Below are positions 30,101 through 43,737 of a stretch of 64,000 nucleotides of DNA, one piece after another. A program made the translations under genes and the position numbers. This DNA is from Hypomesus transpacificus (Eukaryota; Chordata; Actinopteri; Osmeriformes; Osmeridae), in NCBI RefSeq assembly GCF_021917145.1, contig NC_061064.1, positions 3,521,137 through 3,585,136 of the forward strand, written 5' to 3'. The stretch's first letter is position 1. Each line of letters begins with the position of its first letter. A model generated the notes under the pieces. The model was not told the origin of the DNA. It made no database searches and worked only from the letters and a program-made list of their open reading frames with translations.

Positions 30101-31367
30101 GTCCACTGCTACTGTAAACGTGCTGCAGTGTCAGACAGTGACATCTTACATTTAGTCATTTAGCAGACACTCTTTTCCAGAGCGACTTACAGTAAGTACA
30201 GGGACATTCCCCCGAGGCAAGAATGGTGAAGTGCCTTGCCCAAGGACACGTCATTTGGGACGGCCGGGAATCGAACTGGCAACCTTCAAATTACTAGCCC
30301 AATTCCCTAACCGCTCAGCCAACTGACTCCATTGGGGTGCTTTCTCTCTCTCTGCCTCTGTAAAGGTGATAAAGAAAGTGATAGCAGAGACCTCTAGTGG
30401 AGGAGTGCTGGCCAATGACTGTCTGGTGCACTTCTCAGTGAGTGCGCTTCCCTTTGGAGGAGTGGGTGAGTGTCTCTGTAACACAAGCAAACCAGGCCAC
30501 ACACACACACAAAGACACACACTCACACAGACACACGCACACACAGACACACACACACAAAGACACACACACACACACCCTGACCCATGTGCTCTTTGTG
30601 GTCCCATGCAGGTAACAGTGGTATGGGCTCGTACCACGGTAAGTTTGGCTTTGACCAGCTGAGTCACCTGCGGGGCTGTCTGATCAAGCAGCTGAAGATG
30701 GAGGGGGTCAACGACATGCGCTACCCTCCACACACGCACAAGAAACTAGGCTGGGCCCGGTTCTTCATCCTCAAGAACCCAGACCTGGGCTGGATGGGCC
30801 GCATGGCTCTGCTGGCTGTGCTGGCTGTGGTGGCAGCTGTGGTGCTACAGGTAAGTGGTCAGATGGCTGAGCGGTTAGGGAATCGGGCTAGTAATCAGAA
30901 GGTTGCCGGTTTGATTCCTGACTAAGTTGCTTTGGATAAGAGCGTCTGTTAAATGAAGAAATGTAGGTGGGGAAGGGAGAAAGAAGGAAGGAGAGAGGCG
31001 GAGGGAGGAAACCAAATTTACAATCAGGATTATAAAGATGTAAGGTTAGAGGAGAGTTTGGGGGGAGGAGAGGTGGGTGCACAGTTGGAGAGGTGAAAAC
31101 AGTGTGATGGTCTATTCGAAGTGATAGGTAAAAGACATTGGTTGGGGGATTTCTGTTTGTATTTTTCCAGAGATTTCTGCTGTGAGGTCACAATGATATA
31201 CTCCTTTTACCACCGTAATGGAAACCACTAAGGAATGACCATGAACGTCAATAACTTGATGAACTCTATCCCAGATGTGTCTCGATAATGCTGCACCCTT
31301 CATCGACTACCTGACAGTGACAGAGGGATTAGGGGACACAGACCCTTTTATATACACCCTCACTTAA
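26166..31367 (+). CDS. aldh3a2: Fatty aldehyde dehydrogenase, membrane-anchored (ALDH3A2 type)
   Basis: Oxidises long-chain fatty aldehydes to acids with NAD+ at the ER or peroxisome membrane; human deficiency causes Sjogren-Larsson syndrome. Exons: 26166-26327, 26576-26807, 28084-28169, 28350-28558, 29318-29435, 29529-29670, 29888-30054, 30366-30465, 30612-30850, and a tentative last exon 31275-31367. The first nine total 1455 nt (485 codons) with all phases closing. Catalytic Cys244 is in NCGQTCIAP and the general base Glu210 in [11 protein letters not shown]; also GAWNYPW, EEIFGP and [16 protein letters not shown] tail helix [16 protein letters not shown] (ending at 485) is the membrane anchor typical of ALDH3A2. 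The tail after it is uncertain: splicing to 31275 gives a 30-aa end, and failure to splice gives 24 residues read from a SINE. ALDH3A1 and ALDH3B lack this anchor. Confidence 0.94.
27063..27110. repeat. TG microsatellite in aldh3a2 intron 2
   Basis: A pure TG run of about 46 bp. The intron is 1.3 kb and otherwise shows no repeat or exon that I can name. Confidence 0.9.
28661..28935 (-). mobile_element. Dispersed repeat with GCAGACGCTTTT end, copy 1
   Basis: Begins with ACATTTACATTTATTCATTT and AGCAGACGCTTTTGTCCAAA, then GCGACTTCCAAGAGAGAGCT and AGTGCATAGGTCACTGATAA, ending near TACCTGTAGGAAAGCAATAA. It aligns along about 260 bp with 49539-49800 in the same order. The first 40 bp resemble the SINE tail, so it may be a SINE relative with a different body, or a LINE end sharing that tail. 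It lies in aldh3a2 intron 4. Confidence 0.7.
30146..30330 (-). mobile_element. V-SINE-type element, copy 3, in aldh3a2 intron 7
   Basis: Reverse orientation: ACATTTAGTCATTTAGCAG tail first, the central GCCTTGCCCAAGGACACGTC next, and the tRNA-like head (CTAACCGCTCAGCCAACTGA) last. It appears full length. It ends about 36 bp before the acceptor of the exon at 30366. Confidence 0.87.
30856..30965 (+). mobile_element. Internally deleted V-SINE copy abutting an aldh3a2 donor
   Basis: The tRNA-like head (GGTCAGATGGCTGAGCGGTT) is followed directly by the tail (GGATAAGAGCGTCTGTTAAA), so about 80 bp of the middle are missing compared with the copy at 48077. It starts only five bases past the end of the exon 30612-30850; the donor GTAAGT sits at the junction. 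If the donor is not used, the SINE supplies 24 residues and a stop at 30923-30925. Confidence 0.85.
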
Positions 31368-32623
31368 CCAGATGTATCATTTCAGAAGGAGTAATATAAG
31401 CAAACTAAAGATGTATTTAAATGAGATCTTTTAACATGTTTATGGCACTTTAATCAACGTCTTATATTATCAAAAGAAAGAAAAAAAGCCTTAAATGTTC
31501 ATTTTAAAAACCGTTTTACTACTTTGCTGCTTTCACTCTTGTTAATGAAGTAACCAAGCTGAAATGCCTTGGCAATGTTGTTTACCTGCCTTACACTCTG
31601 AAGTCATACAGTTGTTATGCATTCCGTAGTATTCATTTCCAAAAATATTTGAGTTTCTAAGGGTTTTTGCCAATCCTTTTACATTTATAAAGGTATGATC
31701 ATGAAATGATATTTTACTGGTGGTTCACAACTAAAACTACATGTTTGCAGTTATGCTTTAGTGGATACCAGAGAAGCACAACACGTTTTGTAACCATTCA
31801 TAACACGGTGAATCAGAAGGCTAGATTGCTTTTGCTTTTTTTTTTATTGCATTTGTTTATTCTCCATGCGTGAATGTGTGTTGGTACATCGTTTTTACTA
31901 TACTGACTATATTGACACTGTTATGAGGCCTTGTTATGCTTGACTTCAAACACCACATCATCGATCGGTTGAGCAGTCAATTGCAATTTTATTAACTTCC
32001 TTTCAAGCCACAGGCCTGACCAGGGATGGAGGAGGGCAGGGACCAATTAAAGGGCTGTTTGCTACTCTTCAACATTCCTATGGCTTAGCCAACTTGACTA
32101 ACTTACTGATTGTATTCTTTGAGGTAAAGTCAATGAAGCCATTGTATTCATTTCATTTTTTCATTTAAAACTGTGACTGGAAGGAACCAGGCTTTTCCCA
32201 TTGAATTTCAATTGTTTCAAAAACATGTCACGTGTCATTGATTGACACAAGTTGTAAATCCAATTAAAAGAATTGCCCTTCACATTTAAATGTTGGTCTT
32301 TGTACACATGCCAAATAGCATAGTTATACAGCTATAATATGATCTGGTCTACACAGTTACCATTGCAACCCGTGCTGACCTGGGGTTCTGACCACAAGAT
32401 GTCAATGTTCCTCCTGCTATAGCTATCTAAGCAACAAGTGGAAAGGTCTCCTACAGTACACCTATCACATTCTCTCTCTGTCTCTCTGTCTCTCTCACTC
32501 TTGCACTTTATTTCTCACTGTCTCTCTGTCTACCTCCTCATAGGTGTGCATAATTGGTAAATGATTGTGTTGTCTTAGATTGAGGTGCTCTGTGTGTAAG
32601 TGCTCTGTGTTTAAGTAAAAGCC
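31368..32623. other. aldh3a2 3' region and CA4-like promoter region
   Basis: AT-rich, with no coding exon. Most of it may be aldh3a2 3' UTR; no single AATAAA stands out. A CT-rich patch lies near 32470-32530, about 100 bp upstream of the carbonic anhydrase start. Confidence 0.45.
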
Positions 32624-35600
32624 ATGGGTATCTCTCTGCTTCTCTTCGCACTGCTCTCCATTTTCTCCCACTGCTCAGGTAAGACTAACCACTACAAATA
32701 CTTTTAATACTTGAATTTGATCAACACTGTGGCCTGTTACATTGCCAGAACCCTTTCCATGTGGTAGACAGATGTATGGAGTAGTCTTTTTGGGGTGGAA
32801 CATAAGTAGTTTTTTACCATGTAAAGTGTGTTCAACTGCTAAATGGGGGTATATGGAAAAATCTCAAAGTTTGTCAATAAATGCCGGGGGTTGGGAGGCG
32901 GGTGGTGGCAGTGGGGTGGCCAAGCTTCTGGCTAAACGTTGCCCCCACCTAGCCCCCCTGGCTACGACAATGTCTGTGATGAACTGATGACACGTTAATT
33001 CACCACCTAAATCAGCTCGATGACATTTGTTTCATCTGAGGGCTGTAAGAGACTATTCACCTTAGTTTATTTAATCTGTTAGAGGGAAAGTGACTGACAC
33101 TGGGTGATTTCATTTTCTTGAGGCACGTTTCAGTTTCTTGTGTTATTATCCTGATACCTGTGTGTTTTGGGCATAACTGGAAAGTCTTAACAGAAAATTG
33201 TATTTCCTAAATTTGTTGCTATTTTTGGAGTACCGTAATTCTCACACCACAACCATTCTGAACCAGTCCCAGATGTGAAAATAGACAGGTGCAAGTAGGA
33301 ACCAAGTAACTTACTACCTGTGTCTGTGCATTGTTCTCCTGATGAGAAAGTCTGCTTCCTTCCAATGGGCTCCTTTGTTAGAAGCACTCAGTGTTGGCGT
33401 ACACATATGTAATCTTTATGATGGCTTTGGTGCCCAGGACATACAGTACAATCTGTCCCAACAACATCCGAGAGACAATACAAACCCTCTCAACTTTTAT
33501 CCTTAAAGGGGCAATATCAGAAGGACCAACATGAGGAAATATTATTTATAGGAGGCCTACCACACATTTAATACGTGATTTAGATCAAACTATGTTCATC
33601 AGTGACCCCTTCTGCAACTTTTCTCTCTTTCCTCTTCACTGTTATTTACTGAACTGTAAAGTGTCTTGTCCTCTTTCGAGTGTTTGTGTGCCCTCTGGTT
33701 AGGCCTTGGTTTGTAAATATGTGCCTGGCTCAGTAGTCTGAGAACTTGTGCCACAGGAACAATGGTTTTGTGAGGTCACTGAACATGTGTGAGGTCACTG
33801 AACACTAACCCTAACCCTAATCAAGAGTTTGTGACTGTGTGTGTCAGTTGAAGTGTTGACTCATGCAGAACCCAATCAGATCACATTAAGGCTTAAATAA
33901 ACATTATTAACATCATTATTTTGTAACTGGGTCACCTGTTCCATCATCTTTGTCTACTGTGACTGGAATGTATGGATGAACATGACACCGCATCTCATTT
34001 CTAGTTGGAGTCACTTAAGGTCTCTTGGAAAATGAAAGATATTATTTGTCTTGTTCTCACATACATTGTGTGATTTAGAACCCCAGCCTAAAACAGGCTG
34101 GTCAAGTCAGAACACAGATAATATGTATATTTAGTCAATAATCTATCGTTTCTTTGTGTGTGTCTTTTCTGTGTGGAACTGCCATAAACCCTTAAAGGTC
34201 ATCACGTGTGTTTGTCTGTGTAGGTCAAGAATTATGCTTGCTGACTAGGAGAATGAGCTGTGGTTATCAGAGCATGGTCAAATAGTTCCTATAAATAAGT
34301 AATAGTGTCAGTTAATAACTGTAGAAACAAAAGGTTGTTCTGCCAAGGTCAGGGCCGTAACTACCATTGAGGACACCGAGGTCGTGTCCTCGGTATTTTT
34401 TTTCGTATTTCTGTTTATTTTTTTGCTTAAATCGTGGTATATAAACTCAAAACAAATTACACGTGAAACTGACTGCAGGACGATGATCTTGGTCTCCCAC
34501 AAACCGTAACGTGATTTTATACTTGAAGAGCCGAGTAGCTCAAGAGTTTGGACATACGTGCTGCGCGTCATCAACAAAACGTACTGTCGTTATGGTAACC
34601 ACCAAACACAAGTCGGACGCTGATGTTACCGCCATAGACATACCGCTACTGTTAGTGAATAGCCTATGTTAGTTACAGTCACTGGAAGAGGAGCGCAGCA
34701 AACTAAACATGTAGCTAGGTTAAGAGAAGTTTAAGTGGCAGATGACTGTGAGAAGAAAGATTCATTTTCATGTGGAAATATTTGTATTGCAGCAGCGTAC
34801 TACTCAGATAAGGAAACATCAAATCAAAGTTTGGTTAACTCCGTCAGTACCGGTTGTCAATCAATTTCCACCGGTTGAATCAACATTCATTTTGCGATTG
34901 ATATGTGATTGATGTGACTGATTGAAAATGAAATTCAGTGGCAATTGGGAAATATCAAACTGACTCGCTATCGCTCGGTCGATACGTTCCAGCCTCAGTT
35001 TGATACAGTATTTCCCGGCATGACCGAACGGTCGAGGTTAGTAAGTAGTTTATTATATGGCAATTTTAGATTCTTTTCATTTTGTAAACGAAAATAAATG
35101 GTACCTTTAGGCTAATTGTAGCTAGCTCTCAAGTCTTCTCACGGTGTGTTTCATGTGTTGCCAAGCAACTCATTACTTTTGATAGAAAGCGGACAACATG
35201 GTTCTGCTAAAATTGCTTTAATTTCATCACAAAATAACGACACAAGTGATTCAAAGAGTCTGGTCTTCATCATCACTTTCGATGACAAAGCTTTTCAGCA
35301 TCATCTGGATAGTAAAACTCAGCAGCTGACTCTCGATATCGCTCATTTTTAAGCTGACGTCAGAGGGCAATACGGATCCGTATTGACCGGCGAGGAGGGC
35401 AATACGCGGCTGGGGTGACTACCCATTATCCAATCAGAACGCTTGTACCGTCGTTGCCATATAATAATAATTTTTAAAAAATTGTGGTAACTTGCCCTTA
35501 CTTCATGAGTCCCATAAAGGTCCTTCAAAAAGCCTCAGAATGCCCCATGTTTACCTCAAAATTTCAAAAGCTCCACACCGCCCCATACTCAAAAGTCATA

Positions 35601-37517
35601 ATGATGATGTTTTTGCTCCTTAAGACTCAATAAGAGAAAATGGCCATATTTAAATAATGTAATTAAAAAAAATTCCGGGGGAGCATGCCCCACGAGCCCG
35701 CCTAGAAGTCCTGACTCATGACCTCAGTATTTTTTGGGCCCTGCGTACGGCCCTGGCCAAGGTGGACCTGTGACAGTTAACCCCACGTATTTTTTTTAAA
35801 CGCCTGTGAATATACTTTGTGCAAGTTCAACTGAAAGTATACGGTGTCCTTCTGTTCTAGCTCAGTGGTGTTACCAGACCCAGTACTCCTGTGATGACAG
35901 ATGCAAAGGTAAACAAAGACCTAAAAAAGAGAGAAGTGTAACTCAAACCCTAACACACTGAAGAGCCCACTTAAACACAAAAGAGCTCTTCTCCACAATG
36001 GAGCTCACTCAGATATCCTCTCATGTACATTAACGTTCTAGAATCTACACTGTCCCTCAGAACCTGGGCTTGCACCAGGGTTCTATTCCAATCAAAAGCC
36101 CCGATGTCAGCAAATGGATTCAGAGGTGAACATGTTGTTTCAGACCCCAGCCGCTGGTCAGAGCAATTCCCAAGCTGTGGAGGGGATCGGCAGTCACCAA
36201 TTAACATTGTGACCAGCCGTGTGCAGCCCAATAGCAGCCTCGCACCCTTCCATTTCCATGCATACAATGGTACCTTTAACCTCTCTGCAGAGAACAAAGG
36301 ACACTCTGGTGAGAATGCAAAGAAAACCTGAGACAAGTAAAGAATTATGTTCGCGTTGACTTGCCTGGGAAATATGAATACGAGCCTTGTAGAATGAATC
36401 TTTCTGCTCTCCTAGTTCACTTCGACCTACCTGGGAAGGTGCAGGTGAGTGGAGGGGGCTTGCCGGATCGGTACCGGGCAGTCCAGTTCCATCTCCATTG
36501 GGGTATGGAAGGAGGACCTGGGTCAGAGCACACCATAGATGGAGAGAGGTATCCCATGGAGGTATGAGGACCTGAAGCGATAAGTCTCTTTTGGGACTTT
36601 AAGTCTCTTTTCATAGAATATTTCATTTTTTCCAAGGCATTACTTAATGTCTGTTTCTCTGTAGCTGCACATTGTCCACGTCAAAGAAATCTACGCTTCT
36701 CTGGAGGAGGCAGCGCACGATCCCTCGGGCGTGGTGGTGCTCGCCTTCTTATTCGAGGTCCAGTAGCGAGCTTGATGTCATGGTCTCCGGCAGGCTCCCT
36801 GCTTTGCTGTTGTCCTTTTCCTTTCGACCTGTAACATCACATGTAAAAACTCCCATCTTAAGAAGCTTTTGTTGGGTTCAATTTCAGCTGTATCTCGTCT
36901 TCTCTCCAGGAGTCCAGTGATGATCAACCTCACATCAACACACTGATTGAGGCACTAGGGAAAGTCAGGCAAAATGGTACCTGCTCAATGACAGGCTGTA
37001 CACAACACGCTCTAGTCTTAGACTTCATCTTCAGTTTATAGGATTACATAGCATTGACAACCCCTCCTGTCCCTTCTTCTGTTTCAGGAACCAGTAGCCT
37101 TGTCACAGGGTTCCGACTCAGTGACATCATACCGTGCTCTAAAAAACTCCACAGTTACTATCGCTACGTGGGCTCCATGACGACACCAGGCTGTGATCAG
37201 GCAGTGGTCTGGACTCTGTTTCACCAGACCCTCCTCATTAGCCACAGCCAGGTATGAAATGACACTAAAACACACCCACTATGACCCCCACCCCCTTCTC
37301 TCCCTAACCCTATCTTCCATTTCACTCTCAGCTGGTGTCTGTAGCCCAGCAGTGTCAGTTCTGGACCGGCCAGTCAATGCATGGAATCTTCCGGCCTGTC
37401 CAGCGGCTGAACGGCCGGACTGTGTACAGGTCGAGTGCCAGCCTTGCTGTACCTCTTCTGAGCAGCACCGGCCTGTGTGTTTTGTGTGTTCTGTGTGTAC
37501 TGGGGGTTCTCTACTGA
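32624..37517 (+). CDS. ca4: Carbonic anhydrase 4-like, extracellular GPI-anchored type
   Basis: Interconverts CO2 and bicarbonate outside the cell, probably at epithelial surfaces such as gill and kidney. Exons: 32624-32678, 35861-35908, 36144-36308, 36416-36561, 36665-36757, 36910-36976, 37088-37251, 37332-37517; 924 nt, 307 aa, phases closing (human CA4 312 aa). The signal peptide MGISLLLFALLSIFSHCSG is followed by AQWCYQTQYSCDDRC. All three zinc histidines are present: H115 and H117 in QFHLHWG, H140 in ELHIVHVK. The motifs GGDRQSPINIVTS, GSEHTIDGE and SMTTPGCDQAVVWT match the family. The C-terminus (SSASLAVPLLSSTGLCVLCV...GVLY) is small residues then a hydrophobic run with no basic tail, as for a GPI signal. 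Intron 1 (3.2 kb) holds an hAT-like element. Teleosts have several CA4 and CA15 genes, so the exact paralogue is not settled. Confidence 0.88.
34350..35755. mobile_element. hAT-like DNA transposon, non-autonomous, 1406 bp
   Basis: Both ends carry CAGGGCCGTA as inverted repeats, and the element is flanked by a perfect 8-bp duplication GCCAAGGT (34342-34349 and 35756-35763). Eight-bp duplications and CAGGG termini are typical of hAT elements. Subterminal GAGGTC.TG and a CGGGGGAGCATGCCCC motif near the right end fit. No transposase frame is visible. It sits in intron 1 of the carbonic anhydrase and holds an inner repeat at 35051-35466. Confidence 0.85.
35051..35466. mobile_element. Small inverted-repeat element (MITE-like) inside the hAT element
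   Basis: The ends TATTATATGGCAA and TTGCCATATAATA are a perfect 13-bp inverted repeat about 416 bp apart. Palindromic pieces lie inside (GAGGGCAATACGGATCCGTA). The superfamily is unknown; the duplication is likely TA or TTA/TAA but cannot be fixed because the ends are AT-rich. The inverted repeat could also be an internal part of the hAT family sequence. Confidence 0.55.
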
Positions 37518-38025
37518 GATGGAAGCTAACCTGATAAAAAGTACTCTAGTCCTCAACCTTAAAACTTCACTAAGAAGTCTGACTGTAGGTTAATGGGATG
37601 ATTGTCTGTGAGGCACTTTGTTCTTTCTTATTTAACATTTTTAATTCGCTGCATGAAGGGCAAAACAAAGGCTTGTGTATACAATATTTATCCAATCAAT
37701 ACAAAACACACTTTTTAAATGTGATAATGGCCTGTGTTTTACATTATATTAAATCAATAGCAATTGTTTTCCAAGATGTATGATTGTATGAAAAAATAAC
37801 TTTTTGAAATAGTTTCTTTTAACGATCATGGCAAGGCACAAAACTGACCCATTTGTTTTTTTATAAATTCAACAAGCATTCCAGGAGGCAAATATGGTTT
37901 TAAAATCAGTAACATTCAATTTTTACACATCCAACCCTTTGATTGTTGCCTGTAACAGTTCTGATGCATTTTCTAATGTTCAGAAGGAGTGATTATGTTT
38001 GTCTGAAGGGAGTGATGAACAGAGG
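37518..38025. other. Short interval between convergent ca4-like and asl ends
   Basis: About 500 bp holding the 3' UTRs of both genes. It is AT-rich. No clean canonical poly(A) signal was picked for either strand and no other feature is seen. Confidence 0.5.
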
Positions 38026-41818
<3,793 letters not shown>

Positions 41819-42019
41819 GATCCCACTGTATGCAGTAAAAAGCCCAACAAGTAGAAAAAGACACAGCTGTGCTGATTTTCTTAATCGTTAACCCGTCAAG
41901 TGAAGCCTGAACGGGTTCTGTCAATGGTTATGGTGGGTTGGCTAGGAACCAAATCGCGGGAGGAAAGATTTTCTACCCGGACTTACTCTGTACCGAACTC
42001 AGACGCAGTGTCTGGCAAA
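41819..42019. promoter_or_regulatory. Shared (bidirectional) promoter region of asl and crcp
   Basis: The two start codons face away from each other across 201 bp, so both 5' UTRs and core promoters must overlap or lie very close. No TATA box is evident for either side. The same divergent ASL/CRCP neighbourhood is known on human 7q11.21, so the arrangement is probably old. Confidence 0.7.
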
Positions 42020-43737
42020 ATGGAAGTGTAAGAATGATATAGATCTAGTTGTTTTATTATTTCTAAAGATCAAAAGTTACTTACACGTCATTAATAAATG
42101 TAAACATTTTATCTCACTTAGAGTCCACTGTTTTATTGTTTGTAAATATATGAGCATCAGGCTCAAGTAATGCTAGTTACAGCTCAGATTCCCTGGCAGT
42201 AGCTGACGTTAGCTTAAAAGACATTAAACGCTTACACTACAAGCATTGTGGGTGTAAATAGCTAGTGCTAGTAACTGTAGCTAGCTGTGTTTTTAGGTCT
42301 AAGTGTGACTATAAGTCTAATGTGTGACTTGATCACAATAATACCTACTCAGTCTTACAAATTTGTTGTCGATTTTGTATGACATTATCTCTGTTTGCCT
42401 TGTAATAGGAAGGATGCCAACGCTGCTATGCTAAGCAACTATGAAGTAAGTGTTCTTCCTTGTCTGTTCGTCAATATGTCCATGGTCTGGTCATCCCTTG
42501 TGTTTGTGTTACCAAGAATGCTACTGTGTTATTATGCAAGATTGACCTCTTGCTCAATCTCTCTCTCTCACTCTCAGGTGTTTCAGCTACTGACGGATTT
42601 AAAGGAGCAAAGAAAAGACAGCGGTAAAAATAAACACAGCACTGGGCAACAGAACCTCAACACAATCATGTATGAGGTTAGTAACTCATTGTTGTCAGAC
42701 AACCCACAAACATTTGAATTCTGATAGGTGTTCCCAGTCATAGTTTCCATTACTGCCTTGTGTGTATGTCTCCTCTTAGACGCTGAAGTACTTATCCAAG
42801 ACACCATGCAGCAGACAGAGCCCAAAGATCATGAAGGATTTTCTCACCACCATGATGCCCCATAAACTTACCAAGTAAATTAGATTGGACAATAAGTACA
42901 TTTGAGTGGCACAAAAGCAAATTTACGTACAGCCGTGGTCAAAAGTATTGGGAGCGACATACATTTTGTGTTTGCAAATCTTACTGGGCCATGGCATAAA
43001 ATGACTGCTAACATAATTTCAGTTAGTTATATCATCAGCACAGGGGAAAGTGTAAACTAGATTTAGCCAGGTGAAATCACAATCATTCTAAATGGATTTT
43101 AAGAGCAGTAGGACTGCTATAAAAGAGGGGGATATTTGCATATGTTGAACATTTTCACCCCAAAAAAGCCAAAAAAATATGAAATGTGCCTTATTGTATT
43201 CCAGTATTCTATAGCAACATGAAAACATTTTCCTCAAATACTGAACCAGTAAACTTTGCAAAACACAACAGTTGTCATTTCCAAAACTTATGACCACGAC
43301 TGTATATGTGAGCGCATGCATGCATCGCGTTGCCCAGTTACCAATTTCTCTGTTTGATGTCAGGGCTGAGAAGCTCCAACTCCTGAACCATAGACCACAA
43401 ACAGCAGTAGAGATACAGCTGGTAAGGACCCACTGTTGTCTATCCTCTTATTTTCCTCCCTTTCTCCTCTAGGGTATTTGCTAGTTGGTCTCTGTGGGGA
43501 GTGTTTCATGTTTACATTTTTATTACAGTTTGATATAATATTGTAAGCATTTTCACTTACAATTTTTTTGTGTATGGGTTTTTCTTTCAGATGGTTGAGG
43601 AGAGTGAAGAACGCTTGTCAGAGGACCAGATTGAGGAGCTTATTCAGAAAGTTACTAAGGTCCTCCCTGGTGACCCGGAGCAAGAAGGCAGTGCCCCCGC
43701 AGATGCACAAGAAATGGATGGGGGCACCAGCCAGTAA
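42020..43737 (+). CDS. crcp: RNA polymerase III subunit RPC9 / CGRP-receptor component protein
   Basis: A small subunit of the RNA polymerase III stalk (with RPC8), needed for tRNA and 5S transcription initiation; also described as an accessory protein of the CGRP receptor. Exons: 42020-42027, 42409-42445, 42578-42676, 42780-42874, 43364-43421, 43591-43737; 444 nt, 147 aa, phases closing (human 148). The first coding exon holds only ATG GAA GT. The protein starts MEVKDANAAMLSNYEVFQLL, nearly identical to the human start, and includes NKHSTGQQNLNTIMYETLKY, AEKLQLLNHRPQTAVEIQL and MVEESEERLSEDQIEELIQK, with an acidic end EMDGGTSQ. The fourth intron holds a Tc1-like MITE. The exon for residues about 80-99 is short but well conserved. 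Confidence 0.96.
42930..43302. mobile_element. Non-autonomous Tc1/mariner element in crcp intron 4
   Basis: Starts TA-CAGCCGTGGTCAAAAGTA and ends CTTATGACCACGACTG-TA, an imperfect inverted repeat flanked by TA target duplications. The end motif GGTCAAAAGT is typical of fish Tc1 elements. At 373 bp with no transposase it is a MITE. Confidence 0.85.

Noticed and set aside
33806-33822. Two CCCTAA telomere-like units
   Set aside because: Only two units; expected by chance and too short for an interstitial telomere repeat.
35146-35352. A 68-residue frame inside the nested hAT element
   Set aside because: It lies within the inner inverted-repeat unit and shows no transposase motif.
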